Shown in pieces: positions 44,001 to 57,775 of a stretch of 64,000 bases of DNA. Location: NCBI GenBank assembly GCA_033002965.1, contig JAURVB010012704.1:1-64000 (forward strand). Direction: 5' to 3'. Within the stretch, counting starts at the first letter, position 1, and each line of letters opens with the position of its first letter. The notes under the pieces were generated by a model. It was given only the letters and a program-made list of their open reading frames with translations, made no database searches and was not told the origin of the DNA. Position numbers and translations under genes: made by a program. The DNA is from Piper betle. Taxonomy: Eukaryota; Streptophyta; Magnoliopsida; Piperales; Piperaceae.

Positions 44001-46938
44001 GAATTATTGTGGGCCCAAAATGAAACACAATGTAAAGAAGACCGTAACATGATAAGAGCGAAAAAAAAACTCATTTTAAACCTCGTATTGATGTGACAAT
44101 ATTAAAATTTTTCAAGTGACACCTAAAAGTCTCACAACTTTCCCCATGGATCAAAGCTTTCAAAACTTGAAGGTTGAAGATGAAAAGGAGGAATTCAATA
44201 TAGTTTGGCAGCCACTTTAGCCGGAACATTGACAGCGGAAAGACAAGGAGATGAAGTGTAAGGCTTTCATTAGTTTGACAGCTATTTTGGCAGGGACTTC
44301 AGCTAGCCAAATGTGCAGTTTTAGTGTGGATTTGGGTAGGACATCGGCAGTCAAGATCTACATTGGTAAGAGACAAAAATTCGGAAGAAATTGGCTAAGA
44401 AGTATTAGTGGATGTTTGGTAGAGACATCGAAAATTGAAGGTAACCGAACTTCTCAACCAAAGGTAAATAAGCATGTTATGGAGAGATTGATAGGGCCTT
44501 TTGTAGGTTGGTCGACAACTAATCATTTGAAAAGTTTCAAAAGCTAGCTATTGGAAAAAGTTAACTTGGATGATTTAAATGCTGACAGACTACTATTTGT
44601 AAAGAAGGCTTTCTAACCGTTAAATAGGGTCATGGGAAGTGTGTTTTAAGGTGATCTAGTCGCCCTAGACCACCTATGACCCTTGGATGTTAGATTGGTC
44701 ATCCTATTTACTTGTCAATCTAATACTTTCATAATGTAATACCTATGAGGGCTATATGTGTGGCAAGACTCAAATGTGTGAGCTCCATTTGTAAACTTCT
44801 AAAGTGTTTAAAAGCACTTGGCTTAAAAGGAATACAGGTGCTAGTTTGTTGAGGATTTTTCGGCTCAAGGTGTGAGTTTTGTAAAGGAGTAGAGTAGCTT
44901 TAAGTAGTGGTGCCCCTTATTCTGGTGTATTGTATCATTGTCCCTTATTCTCTTGCGTACTTATATGTGAATTAGTATCTTCTTTGTGCATACTTCTTTT
45001 AGTTTTCTTGTACTTAACTAGATCATTTTAAAAAATTAAGTGAACAAGTTCAAAATCAATTTGACACTTATATGGTTTGATTGATTCATTAAAACAATTA
45101 TTTTTATGAATTTGAACTTGTGTTTATTAGAGTCTTATATTTTTTATTGCCTTATTATATTGAACTACACTTAACTTATGTTTAATTATGAATTACATTA
45201 TTTGTACTAAATTGTTTTCGCTAATAATGTTCATTTTTGTGATCATTAGGAGGTTAATAGTTTGTGGGGATCTAACCTTGCAATTTATGGTCTTAGTTAA
45301 CTTTTTCCCACATGCTTTAATGTAAAGATTTAATATATTTAAGTAAATCTAAATGTTTTTTTTTTTTTGGGGGGGGGGGGTGAATTTGATACATAGAGAT
45401 CCGTGTAAACCATATCATATAGCAAAGTTGAGGCTTTTATGAGAGTTCATATCTAGTGGTCGTACGACCAGGAATAATTCTTGATTGTACGATCAACACC
45501 GCCACTTGCTTTCATCCACCTTCTCCAATTTCTTTAACTGCTATCTTGATCATCAATAAACCTCCAAGTTCGTGTTAGACAAGAAACCTCCAAGACCATC
45601 GCAAGCCTGCATCTGGTTTTAAAGTAGGAGTTATTATATCTTCATTTTCATTTGGAGCATGAGAAGTTAATATTTGAAAAGTAAACTTCCTTCTAAATTG
45701 TTATAAAACATCAGCTTATTATTGATGGAAAGATCAAAATTTTACTTTGAAAGAAAGATTGAAACTAAAAGATAATTTTATTGTATGAAGAGATGAATAA
45801 ATTGAGAATGAAGATAGGTATGTCCTAAATGAAAGGTGGAGTTTACAGTTTTCAAGTCTAGATGGGTCGATGGGTGGGGTGGAATTGATGGTAGGATCAG
45901 GAATTGTTCCTGCTATATATGAACTTTTATGAAGAGAGTCGCTGCTGCCAAGGACTCACCACAAACAACCTAATTGGTAGACCAATAGGCAAAGGAGAAG
46001 ATCGTTTACCATTTTAATAGAATTCTTGTTTCGCTTTTTTTTTATATATAATAGTGTTTGGCATTTGACTTTCTTTTGAAAGAATATTAATGAGGAATTT
46101 GGTTGCTTTATTTTAACCCTTTTTATAGGAAAAATATAAAAGTGTATTGGGTATTGCCTACAAAACATGTTTGGTAAATACTGGGAAAATATAAAGTGAT
46201 CGTTTCAGTCTTTAAACTTTTTCATAACATTCGAAAATTAAAAAGAAAAAAGTTGTTGTTTTTCTTTTTTTCAAATGATTAAAACAAAAGTAATTATAAC
46301 AGTCAAACATTTTTTTAATTCTTCTATTTTTATAATTATAATAAAAAAATTGTAATAAGACTTTCTTAAGATTTTATATAAATTTTTTTATTATAAGCAA
46401 ATGGCCAATAATTTGAAAATGATTATGTGTAGAGTAAATAGGTGCTAGGTTAGCCGGGCTTACACTATAATGATCAATGAACTCAATATTCAAGTAATGT
46501 ACTTAATTTATAAAAATAGTCGGAGTGAATACTTGTTGAATCATTACAAGTCCCATTTTCCGTACGCCAATAGGCTCAATAGGCCGACATGCATTTAATA
46601 CCTCAAATTTTGAGTGAAATAACTTACTTTCCATTATCTCTTTAATGACTGAGAAATAATTTTGTTTTTTTCTTTGAAAAAACTTTTCTATAATTAATAT
46701 TCAATTTATGAGAGATTTTATATGATTTTTTGCTTTAATTTTGATATAAGCAATTATTCAATATTAGCTGGTAAAAGTAGTCATTGAAGAATATATAAAA
46801 TGAAAGAATCACTTACACCTCTTGAATGGCTAAAAATATCATTCTACTTCTTACAAAATGATCATAACTATGTTATTATTTTGTTAATTTTTTATTATTT
46901 GGCCAAATTTGGTCATGTCATATTATTATTTAAAATCT
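41021..46938. other. AT-rich DNA without recognised genes
   Basis: No protein-family motif seen on either strand. The part near 41770-41900 has AAGCGCTGGG/AAGCGCTCAAG words like those of some plant LTRs. Positions 42950-43970 are extremely AT-rich. The 98-codon frame at 44251-44547 has no recognisable domain. Positions 45361-46938 include the T/G run described separately and otherwise featureless sequence. Confidence 0.45.
45356..45380. repeat. Homopolymer pair T13G12
   Basis: Thirteen T are followed directly by twelve G. G-runs of this length are rare in AT-rich plant DNA and are error-prone in sequencing; the run could also be G-quadruplex prone. Confidence 0.85.
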
Positions 46939-46943
46939 GATCA

Positions 46944-49521
46944 CGTAACACCCCAAATTCAGTTTATGTTCGGGAACCGAACTAGAATGTCACTGGTCCT
47001 AGTTAAATTAGTTAACTCAAATCTAACTTATGCAGATTTACTCTCGACATCTTAAGATGAAGATACTAATCACTGTGCATAAATGAATGCATAGAACCCC
47101 AACATGTTGTTATATGGTCAACATGTTAAGCAATTTGCATGACAAAATTATTCCGATAAAATCAATATAAATTCCTGAATTAAAATAGACAAAATCTCCC
47201 CTGAATGTGTAATTAGGGGCCCCTTGTCAAATCAACATGTACAAATATATATAGATATATCATATATTTTCATTCACACAATATTTTAATCTACTGTATA
47301 ATCATTCTAAAGTTTTGGTCTCGACCAACCTATGCATTCTATTCACATTTCTCATCGATATCTAGGTCTTAGTCCACTTGTTGTACATATTCAATATCTC
47401 AATTTATTTACTAAAACATATATATATATATATTTTTATATATTCATATGCCATCATTAGACATTTTTTACTTAGGGAAATATCATATCACATCATATTA
47501 TCATACCTTACATTTGATCACAACATTCTCAATATAATAATAACATAAAGAAAATATTAACACTCTATCGTCTGACATGTGTGTGCAAAAGACATCACTA
47601 CTCCTCCATCCATGCTGGCACATCCTACTTATGATCATCATGTACATATATTATAAAAACACATCGGTAATAAGTGTTACTGGTCTAAAATATAATTAAA
47701 TCAAATTGGCTATGAGAGCTAACTCTCATATTAAAAAACATTCATATACTTCACCAGACTCTCTGAAGGGCCCCTAATGAGGAGCCACCAGGATATAGAT
47801 CCGGTAGCATCCTGAACTGATTGCTCTACTAATACCTCTCGACATTTTCTTATTTCATTTTCTGGTCCATCGGGACTATAATTATATCCTAAGCCCTCTT
47901 CTTTCCTCCATAATTCTCCTTGCTTTGGCACGAAAGCCGAGTACTCTTAGAAGTCGCTTTAGTACCCTTTGAACCACAAGTCCGAACGTGCGCCGTACTT
48001 TACAGTACCCATAAGCCTCCATGTTTTCTAAGTGTGAGGAACTCAAACTCGGAGTTGTAACGATCCCTCGGGAATAGAATAACCCGTTCACTAATCTAGA
48101 GACCGCTTTTGACTATCACGTGCACCCACTCATGGTACGTGCAAGTCGGTTTCACCAACTCTCGTCTCACAGAAAACCGGATAAATTTTTATGTATAGGC
48201 ATGGGAAGGGATTCATATAATAGACTTGAAGGCAACTTGTGGTGGATATTATTTTGAAAATCATGTTTGAGGGATCTCAGCCTCGGGGTTTATTAATCCA
48301 AAAAACTATTCAACTAAATGACCCGAGTTAAGTGGGATCCGATAAAACACCACTTAATCCGTCCTACAAACAGTAAAATAAATCGCAATAGAATAGAATA
48401 ATGAATAAGGGGCGAGTCCTAAACAGACAGAGAAGCTCTAAACGTGTTCACACGCCTAGGCGATAAGCTCTTATTTTGTACCAATACATCAAAACTAAAT
48501 ACTAACGCCCATTCTAATAATGTGATGCATGAATGCGATGAAGAACTATATTATAAAAATCACAGTCAGTCAAATAAGAACACAACAAAACATATGCAAT
48601 CAAATAACACGTGGTTACTTATATAACCTAAGTACTCATAATAACTTAGCCCTTATTACCACTTTCTCACATATCAACGTGGTAACTGATGCATGTATAC
48701 TAAATCCAAGTGCATATACTCATCATCATTTCATTTGAAACATGCAACATAAATTATATCAAAATCTCAACGTATGACATCAAATTCACACAATTACAAA
48801 CAACTTAAAAATCCTACAATAACTAGCTCGCATATTCACCCAATTTAGCTATTACTACCATTATATCACCATCCTCACAACATGAAAATTTAATCTTCAA
48901 TGCTTATCAATATGACTCAATTAACATCTAATTTCAAATCTAGCGTTTCTAGTTACATCTCGGTCATTGCATTCTTGGTCAACTATAGCATCAATATAAT
49001 TCACTTTCAAATTTCATGTATAGCTTTAGCAATGTTATTCATGAAAACATCCCTATTCAAAATAACTCACATCCAACGATGAAATTCAATTATTAATCAA
49101 GTCACGTAGTTTATAAAATTAATACCTAATTTCACATTTTCCCTTAATTCTCTGTAACACAAATTTTCCAGTAATCAATTATCATAATTTAATCATGCTA
49201 TGCTATCCACTATCATGAACTAAAATCAAATCAATCGGCAATAACATATACCTAATGTCGGGGCTGTAAGTGGCAATCACGGTGATGGTGGCAACAGTCA
49301 CAGGTGTCGTTGGCATGGTTGCGGTTTGGCCGAGGGAGGACTCGGTTGGGATTGGACTGGAGCACGTGGCTAGGACATGACGTGGCCTAACCAGAGCTAC
49401 TCTAGCTAGCCTACGACTGGCCGGCGGCGATAGTGGCTGGCCACCAGCGGAAACACCGTAAATCGGAAACTATGCCATGAGGTGGTGCTGCTATGAGGGA
49501 TGAAGGACGCTGGGAGGAGTA
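46944..49521 (-). repeat. 3' LTR of the LARD-like element, segment 1
   Basis: Collinear with 59016 to about 61587 of the other LTR. The terminal dinucleotide is changed (CGTAACACCCC in place of TGTAACACCCC on the plus strand). Interrupted at 49522 by a copia element. Short open frames here are also present, but broken, in the other LTR, and I consider them non-coding. Confidence 0.85.
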
Positions 49522-50037
49522 TGTTGGGTTGTCCCTCCTCCATAAATACATGGAATTGCAACCCTATTTTTGGAAAAAACCAATATTTTATAGATTTGGT
49601 TAGTTGAAAAGAATAAAAAGCAATGTCTGACACTTTTCTTCTTTGGTTTTTGAAGAAAAAAGGGTCAGAGACAAGAAATGAAAATTGTGTGGGTTGAAGA
49701 ACGGTGAATGTTTTGTTGAGATTCGCTTGCCATCGTCAATGGTAACCTCATCGAGTTCTTAATATGCAATTTTCTATTTTTTTCTTTGTGGTTAATACCA
49801 ATTTTTTAGAAAGTAAAATAAATTAGTATTGGGGAGTTTGTTCTCCTGTTAATTTTTTGTATCAAAGTTGTAATATAGTGAATTTGATCTGGCTGTTTGC
49901 CCCATGCCCCAATTTGGGGTTTTCCATGTAAAATTGGTATTGTCTTGGATGATGTTTCTTTTCTTGTCTATGTTGATTAGTAATTCTCATCTATTATTTG
50001 TTGAAATGGGGATTTAGATATTTGGTTAATCCCAACA
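49522..50037 (+). repeat. 5' LTR of the copia element
   Basis: It starts TGTTGGG and ends CCCAACA, perfect short inverted termini. A CCATAAATAC box near 49541 is a likely TATA region, conserved as CTATAAATAC in the 3' LTR. Confidence 0.9.
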
Positions 50038-50039
50038 AG

Positions 50040-50052
50040 TGGGATCAGAGCC
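50040..50052 (+). other. Primer-binding site of the copia element
   Basis: TGGGATCAGAGCC, the initiator Met tRNA site TGGTATCAGAGCC with one change, two bases after the LTR end. Confidence 0.85.
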
Positions 50053-50161
50053 CAGTTGGTTGGTTACTAGATTTTGCTTTGTTGATATTTTTTACCTGCT
50101 AGGTGTTCGACAAAATTTTTAAGAGCCTAGTTGGTGCGTTTGTTATTTATATTTCAATAAG

Positions 50162-53100
50162 ATGGCTGAGGATAAGCATGTTAAGGTGACATCTCTTAAT
50201 GGGATGAGTAACTGACACTATTAGAAAGGAAAAATGATTAATCATTTATATTCCAAGAATTTGGATTAACCTATCACTGGTTAGAAACCAGCAGAGACTG
50301 ACTAATAAAGATAAGAATAAGTTGGATAGGAAGGCTATGGCCTGTTTGAGACATTGGGTACATGAAGTTGTGCATCATCATGTTCTTGAATTGACATCCT
50401 CAAAAGCTATATGGGATAAACTCCAAGAAGATATTATGAGTGGAATACTACTGGCAAACATAACCCTTTTGATAAGGAAGTTAGTAAACTTGAGGTATAA
50501 TATGGAAGTGACATAAGTGATCATCTTAATTAGACGAAGAGTATTATTACTCAACTTGCTAGGATGAAGATGACTTTAGATGAGGAATAACAAGTTATCC
50601 TGCTCCACAACACATTGCCAGAGAACTGGGAAACATTAGTGATCTCTTTAAGTAATGCTGCTCCAGGATGGAAAAATTACAATGGACATGGTAACAAGCG
50701 GTTTACTGAACGAGGAGGTGAGAAGAAAATCTCTACCAATTTCAGGGTCTCATGCATTAGTGTCAGAAGAGGCAAGAGATAAATCAAGAAATATAGACAC
50801 AAATAGAAGGGCAAGAGCCGAGAAAGGTCTAAATCTAAGAAGCACATAAAGTATTATTATTGTGACAAGACAGGTCATTTCAAGATGGATTGTTAGAAGT
50901 TCAAGAAAGACCTCAAAAATAAGGACAACAAGGATGAAGGAGAAATGAATACTAATGTTGTACATGATGACATGGTTCTTTCTGATTGTGGGAATGATTG
51001 TTTGGCAACTAATTGTGATGCTAGTTGGGTAGTTGACTCGGGAGCATCAATCCATGCAACTCCAAGAAGAATTTTCTTTACTACCTATGAACCTTTGAAT
51101 TTGGGTATAGTGAAATGGGAAATAGTGATACTTCCCAAATTGTGGGACTTGGAGATGTGTATATAGTAACAAACACAAGTTACAAATTGGTGCTTAAAAT
51201 TGTCAGACATATTCCAAATTTGAGGATGAGTTTGTTGTCAACTGGAGTGCTCGATGATGAAGGATTTTGTTCACAATTTGTGCAAGGTGTGTGGAAACTT
51301 GTGAAAGGCTCTCTTCCTGTTGCTAAAGGGAAGAAGTGTTGTAGTTTGTACAAGACTGAGACGAGTCTAGTTTGAGGGGAGGTTAATATCTCCTCACTTC
51401 ATTCCACTGCTGATTTGTGGCACCATCGATTAAGACAGATGAGTGAAAAAGGTCTAGAGATGTTGAAGATGCTAAATCTCCTTCTCCAGGTCAAGGACAT
51501 CACAATTAGTCATTGTGACCATTGTTTGGTGGGCAAACAACGTAGGACATCCTTTGCTAGCACAAGTACAAGAAAGTCAGAAGTTCTTGAGTTGGTACAC
51601 AGTGATGTGTGGGGACCTATGGAGGTAAAATCTCTTGGCGATTATTTTTATTTTGTAACTTTTATTGATGATACTTCTAGGAAGGTATGGGCTTATGACA
51701 TGAAAAATAAAAGTGATGTTTTTTGCATCTTTAGGAATTTTTGTGTATTGGTTGAAAGAGAAACAAGTAAGCTCTTGAAATGCCTTAGAAGTGATAATAG
51801 TGTTGAATATTTCTCTATTGAGTTTGATGAATATTGTAGCAAGCATGGGTTTGGAATGAGAAGACAGTTCCTTATACTCCTCAACATAATGGAGTAACTG
51901 AAAGAATGAATAGGACCATCTCTGAGAGGATTAGAAGTATGTTGTCTTCAGCTAAGTTGCGTAAATGCTTCTGGGGTGAGGCTATGAGCACAACTTGTTA
52001 TTTGATCAACAAATCTCCCAAATATGCCCTGGGGCAATGACATACCAGAAAGGCTTTGGAATGACACAAGGGTCAATTATTCTCATTTGAAAATCTTTGG
52101 TTCTAAGGCCTTTGCACATGTGCCTGAGGAACAAAAGGCTAAGCTTTACTCTAGAGCCTTAGAATGTATTTTTCTGGGATATGGTGATGACAAGTTTGGA
52201 TACAAACTCTGGTATCCTAAGAATAGAAAGCTAATTCGAAGCAGAGATGTGGTTTATAGGGAGGATCAAATAGTTGAAGACTTTGGCAAGGAAGAAGTTT
52301 CTCAAATAAAATCTCAGGAAAGCTTGGAAAAGATAAAGGAACATTCAACATCAACTAGAAGTGAGGAGAAGGCTTAAGATGACACAATTATTCCCCCACC
52401 TAGTGATGATGAGGGTGAGGATGTGGTGTCTCATAATATTTCTAATGAGTTTGTTAATGATGTTGGACAGGAACAGGTGGATTCTGATCAAGGGCAGCCA
52501 ACTAATATGAGAAGATTAGCTCGTAAACTAGTTCCATCAATAAGATATCTATCACTAGAATATGTGAAAATCACTAAGGATGAGAACCAGAACATTTCAG
52601 TGAGGTCAAAGCTCATGTAGAAAAGGAGAGGTGGTTGAAGGCAATGTAAGATAAGATGAAATCTTTGCATGAGAATCACACCTATGAGTTGGAGGATCTT
52701 CCTAAGGGGAAGAGAGTATTAAAGAACAAATGGGTCTACAGGATCAAACATGATGCAAACAACACACAACCAAATTACAAAGCAAGGTTGGTGGTGAAGG
52801 GCTTTGGATAGAAGAAAGGTATTGATTTCGATGAAATTTTTTCTCTTGTTGTTAAAATGTCTTCTATTAGAAGTGTTCTGGCTTTGGTTGTAAGTTTGGA
52901 TTTGGAAGTTGAACAATTAGATGTGAAGACAACCTTTCTTCATAGTGATCTTGAGGAGATCATATACATGGAGCAACCAGAGGGCTTTGAAGTCAGTTGA
53001 AAGGAACAGATGGTACGCTGGTTAAAAAGAGTTTGTATGGTTTGAAGCAAGCTCCTAAACAATGGTATAAAAAGTTTGATTCTTTATGGAAAATAATGGG

Positions 53101-54142
53101 TAAAAGAAGTTTATTTCTAATCACTGTATATTCATCAAGAAGTTTGATGATAGTGACTTTATTATTCTATTGCTTTATGTAAATGACATGCTGATTGCAG
53201 GGCATGATGGAGCGAAGGTTGCAAGTTTAAAGAAGAATTTGAATAAATCCTTTGTAATGAAGGATTTGGGATTGTCAAAGCAAATATTGGGAATGTCTAT
53301 TTGTCGTGACAGGGGAACTAGAAAGCTTTGGGTGTCACAGGAAAATTACTTAGAAGAGGTACTTGAAAAATTTAACATGAAAGATGTAAAGCCAGTTGGA
53401 GTTCAACTTGGAGGTCACTTCAAGTTGAAGAAAAGTGACTTAAGTGAAATAGAAATAAAGGAAATGAGAAAGGTTCTTTGTGCTTCTACAGTTGGTAGTT
53501 TGATGTATGGTTTGTACGAGGCATGATATAGCATATGCAGTTGGAATTGTTGGCAGACATTTAGTAAATCCGAGCAAAGAGCATTGGCAAGCAGTTAAAT
53601 GGGTAATGAGGTACTTGAGAATTACTTCCAAAATGTGTTTGTGTTTTGGAAGTGATAAACCGTTATTGGTTGGCTACACTACTGCAGACATGACACGTGA
53701 TTTGGAGATAAGAAGGTCAACATCTGGGTTTATTGTTAATTTTGCTAATGGGGCTATGGCTTGGCAGTCTAGGTTATAAAAGTGTGTTGAATTATCTACA
53801 ATTAAAGCACAATTTATTGCTACTATAGAAGCTTGCAAGGAGATGCTATCGACGAAGAGATTTTTGAATGAAATTGGTGTTAAACAGGAGAAATACATTG
53901 TACACTGTGATAGCAAGAGTGCAATTCACGTGAGTAAGAATTCAAGTTTTCATTGAAGGATCAAACACATTAATGTTAGATATCACTGGATAAGAGATAT
54001 GTTGGAAAGTAAATCTCTTGAGTTAATAAAAATCTATACTGAAAAGAATCTTTTTGATACGGTAACTAAAGTTGTGTCAAAGGAGAAACATGTTTACTGT
54101 AGGAATGGAGTAGGCATGGATGGAGCTTCCCATGCTGACTAG
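50162..54142 (+). pseudogene. Broken copia gag-pol polyprotein
   Basis: Gag begins MAEDKHVKVTSLNGMSN and soon meets stops. The zinc knuckle near 50850-50895 reads YYCDKTGHFKMDC, with its first Cys replaced by Tyr. Protease has VVDSGAS (Asp at 51035). A pre-integrase region (LWHHRLRQMSEKGLEML) and the integrase core (SDVWGPM, RSDN) lie in 51415-51897; after a frameshift near 51865 come QHNGVTERMNRT and FWGEAM. The RT is in pieces: NKWVYRIK and KARLVVKGF near 52725-52810, LYGLKQAPKQW near 53035, and the active site LYVNDML at about 53173-53190, where the usual YVDD has Asn for the first Asp. RNase H remnants (STIKAQFIA, HCDSKSAIHVSKN) lie at 53780-53945. It is not functional. Confidence 0.9.
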
Positions 54143-54305
54143 AGGCATTTCAAGGAGTTGGGAAGGTGAAGTTTGTTAGGTTGTCCCTCCTCTATAAATA
54201 CAAGAAATTACAACCCTATTTTGGGTAAAAACTAAGATTTTATAGATTTGGTTAGTTAAAAGGAATAAAAGCAACGTTCAACGCTTTTCTTCTTCTATTT
54301 TTGGA
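54143..54305 (+). repeat. Purine tract and 132-bp remnant of the copia 3' LTR
   Basis: The purine-rich CAAGGAGTTGGGAAGGTGAAG precedes TGTTAGGTTG at 54174, which matches the 5' LTR for 132 bp with substitutions and then ends at TTTTTGGA. The next bases (ACTTGTCTAG) are LARD LTR sequence matching about 61871. Confidence 0.85.
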
Positions 54306-55221
54306 ACTTGTCTAGCCAGTACAGGGTAGGGGTGGCCATGTAAGGAATGTCTAGTCAACAATGAGGGTGGTGGTAGTGCACAACCGCTCAGCGGCGGCGC
54401 TAACGGCCCACTACCACACATGCAAAGCGGCGGCCTTGGGTCATGGTGCATGTGCTGTCCAAGCCCAGGGAAGGGCCAGGAAAGGGGGAAGAGGCTAGGG
54501 AGGGTCTATAGAGGTCGTCGCATGAGTTGGTGGCTAGTGGCGATGCATGCAAGGTGGGCGACAGTGGCGGCTATAAGGGAAAACAGGGAGAAGGACAGGG
54601 AAAGGAAAGGAGAAAGGAAAAGGGACGGGGATGAGGCGATGGGGGCAGTAGCCTTTGGTGCTCGCTGGCCAGCAACGGTGTGGCCAGCAGTGAGGTCGCC
54701 AACAGTTGGGTGGGTGGCACAGCTAAACATAGGGAGAAGTATGGGGGAAAAAACAAAGTCGGTGTGGAGAAGAAGAATGGTGATGGTAATTTTGTAATAA
54801 AACTTGACTCCCTCCTAACTTGAGTCAATATTACTAAATAAATCAAATATGTATACAAAATAAAATACAACAAATTACCATAAAATAAAATAATTAAGTT
54901 CTAACTTGAATAACATACTCTAAACCTATTAACGCCCCAAAACTTATAAATAACGTGTCCTAATACGGTAAACAACCTAAAACTAATTCTACTGTCGAAT
55001 AAATAAAAAATATATACCTGGACATACTCTCATATATTCTGATAACTCATTCTGCTCCTATCTTACTCACATTATCATAATATACTTGGGTACATATAAC
55101 CGTCATGGTTCATAACACATGACCGGCATTGACTCAGTACACATGTTTTGAAATTAACTCGAATAAAAATAACAGTTGAACCGACCGATTCTAACTATAA
55201 AACCTTGACTCGGGTTTTACA
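54306..55221 (-). repeat. 3' LTR of the LARD-like element, segment 2
   Basis: Collinear with about 61871-62057 and 62996-63705 of the other LTR, ending GGGTTTTACA at 55221. It lacks the solo-LTR insertion present in the other copy, which confirms that insertion as secondary. The GC-rich part (54420-54740) is open in several phases with low-complexity translations; I do not call genes there. Confidence 0.85.
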
Positions 55222-57624
55222 ACCTTCCCTCTTTATAAAAATTTTGTCCCCGAAATTTGAACTCAAGGTGGTTCTACTGAAACAAAAATCTGGAAGCTGG
55301 ATACACATCAGTTGTTTCCTCTACTGCTTTAGCAGTCACATACATCCTCACTGTAGTTGTATCGACATGGCAAGTGCTGCTATTAATGCTGGTAATATCA
55401 AACCTTCTCAATTCTAAACTATCTGTGCTTGTTCTAACATTACCATCATCATTTTCTTTGGTTCTAACCCCTATGGCTAACTCGGCAAAAAACCTAGGTC
55501 ACCCCTAAGGGCTTACTAGGTTGGTCAAGCATATATTCTAGAGTATTGCAAGGTGCTAATCTGAGCTATATCTGGGAAAACTATGTCAAGGGTAAGGCCT
55601 AACCTGCTAACATCTACCCATGTCTCTCTGATCCTGATCGATGTGAAAAGTCAACTACATGTACTCTTGGGAACTTTATTCTATGACCTATAACCATCCT
55701 AAGGTGTGCTATGAGTCTCCTGCTAGGTATGGGTATATAGGCTAATGAGCTGCACGGCTCACTGTCGCCAGTCTAGATCCAACTTTCAGGTGTCCTATAT
55801 AAGGAACTGGACCGCTCACCGGGTCCTAGTTGATTTGGTTCGAGTCAAATATCTCACTCTATTCTAAAAGAGAACAAGGACAGCTACTACACCTCTATGG
55901 TATACTATGGCTATGATGGCTATTTATACAACCCCTAACCATTGCTAAAGGGAGCTCTTTCTGATGGAATGGAGGCGAGAACACCTGTACATGCACAACG
56001 TATCTCAAGGAGTATGAAAACATACTCTGTATGGAACTATAGAGTCTGCATCTAGTCTACGGCATGTGCTCTAGTCAATGTCTACTCATCTCAATCATCT
56101 AGATAAGTGATAATAGAACTGATATACCTAGAGGGGTGAGTGGAAAATTTCAAGCGAAAACTCTACTTTTTTGAGATCTATAGTCATAGGAAAGGAGACT
56201 GAATCTCGTAAAAATCTTGTCACACTACTCAAGTACTCTCAATAGGGGATATCTCATCCTCACATGTGGGATTTGACATAAGGTAAATTGGAGAGGTCCA
56301 CTAGGCTAAGAAAAACCTTCCACATAGGTATGTCACTCTGATCCATGGTAAAGTCAAGGTATCATGCAAGTGACAGGAGAGATGAAATCCTTGTGTAGCG
56401 TACTAGGTGGCTAAAACATTAGTAGGTCTATGGACTTGTCTCTAAGATCACTATGATTTACTATGCCACAAGTGATCAGTCTACGGAACAGTCAATCAAT
56501 GACGTATCTCAAAAATAGCTCCTAAGTGGCTCTAGTTCAATCAGCTAACAGTAGGGATGTGTTTCTTGATACCATACTAATCACACACTTCTAAACGGGC
56601 AGGGTTTAAACAACCCAAAGAACCACTGTCTCCCCTCAAGTCTATGGGAACTCATAGTGAGGTTTGATGCATGTCTCGACTGCTCTTCAGTGGTGTGTGA
56701 CCTGCCGTCCCGTACCAATTTGTAGCACTAATCTTGACTCACATGACTACTACCGCTATGGTAGACTCTCAAGCAAGGCTATCAATCAAGATGAGCATAC
56801 ACTAGTATCACTCTATCTTGTCAGCATGGTTTGTTCTGTCTAAAGTCCCTGTCTGCATCGCTCTCAAGCTGGGTGAAATCATCATCGTAAGATCAGTCTG
56901 TAAACACCTACATGCACTGTAAGCCCTAATCAGCACCATGAAGGTACTTCTATACTCAGGGCAAGGCTCAACCCTATGGTTCAAGGTAAGAACCTAATCA
57001 TGCTGGCGAAACACAAGGGAATCACTATCTCTCTGAAAGACACTTCCTCACTAACCCTCTATCTATGCCCAATACTCTAATACAAGTCGAACTCCTCTCA
57101 CTGGCTGGTCAATCGCTAAATGGGTTAAACTGCGTATGTGACCATCTACTAACCATCTGATCTGTGTATGCTAGTTGTGGCCCATGGATGTACTATCATG
57201 CTATCTGAACAATCTGATTACTGTGGTCGTCCCATCTGGAGGTCATACTGTCATGTTCTCTAACTTTGTCCATGCGCATCCCTATGAGACTGTCACTAAT
57301 AGTGTCTGATGGGGTTATCTTGCAATATACATCTGACTCAAGGGTGTCAAGTCAAGACAATGGTTGCAAGAGAGCTGGTGAAGTCGGATCCTATGCCATC
57401 TCATCAGAATAACCTCAGTTTTCCTAACTCTCCTTTGTTCTGTTGATGCCATTGTAGCTATATCTTGTTCCTCAAACTTTGACCCTACTCATCTCCAAAA
57501 GTTGTGACATGCGGTCGCCAGGCAAGGCTCAAAATCCTTCAAGTAGCTGTCTTCATGTGGGGCGAGGCAACTACTTGGCCATGGCTTAAGCTATAACTAC
57601 TCCACTCGGTCGGCTATTGAGCAA

Positions 57625-57775
57625 CACACGAACAACGGTAGTGCGTATTCGGTCAGTGGTAGTGCATCTCGAGATGGCAGTTGTGCATACTCAGGTTAGT
57701 GGTTGTGTAACTCGGTCGGTGGTTGTGCACCTCGGTCGACGGTGTGTAACTCAGTCGGCGGCTGTGCTATCTAGG
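57625..57775. repeat. Degenerate tandem array of ~20-22-bp units in the LARD interior
   Basis: About seven units follow the pattern GGTTGTGCA.CTCGGTCGGT: for example GGTAGTGCGTATTCGGTCAGT, GGTTGTGTAACTCGGTCGGT and GGTTGTGCACCTCGGTCGAC. They form one head-to-tail block that has no counterpart in the LTRs. Confidence 0.75.

Larger units (their letters stand above)
49522..54305 (+). mobile_element. Ty1/copia element (Tork-like) inserted in an LTR
   Basis: A 516-bp 5' LTR, primer site, gag-pol in copia order (PR-IN-RT-RNase H), a purine tract and the first 132 bp of a 3' LTR. Protein similarity, especially CLRSDN, QHNGVTERMNRT and FGYKLWYPKNRK, points to the Tork/Tnt1 lineage. At its 3' end the element stops inside the LTR and joins host LTR sequence. 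About 285 bp of that host LTR (equivalent to about 61587-61870) are missing too, so a deletion followed insertion. Confidence 0.9.

Noticed and set aside
54420..54873. Frames on both strands with Arg/Gly/Ser/Phe-rich translations, also near 62969-63446
   Set aside because: Both lie in the paired LTRs of the LARD-like element and have low-complexity composition.
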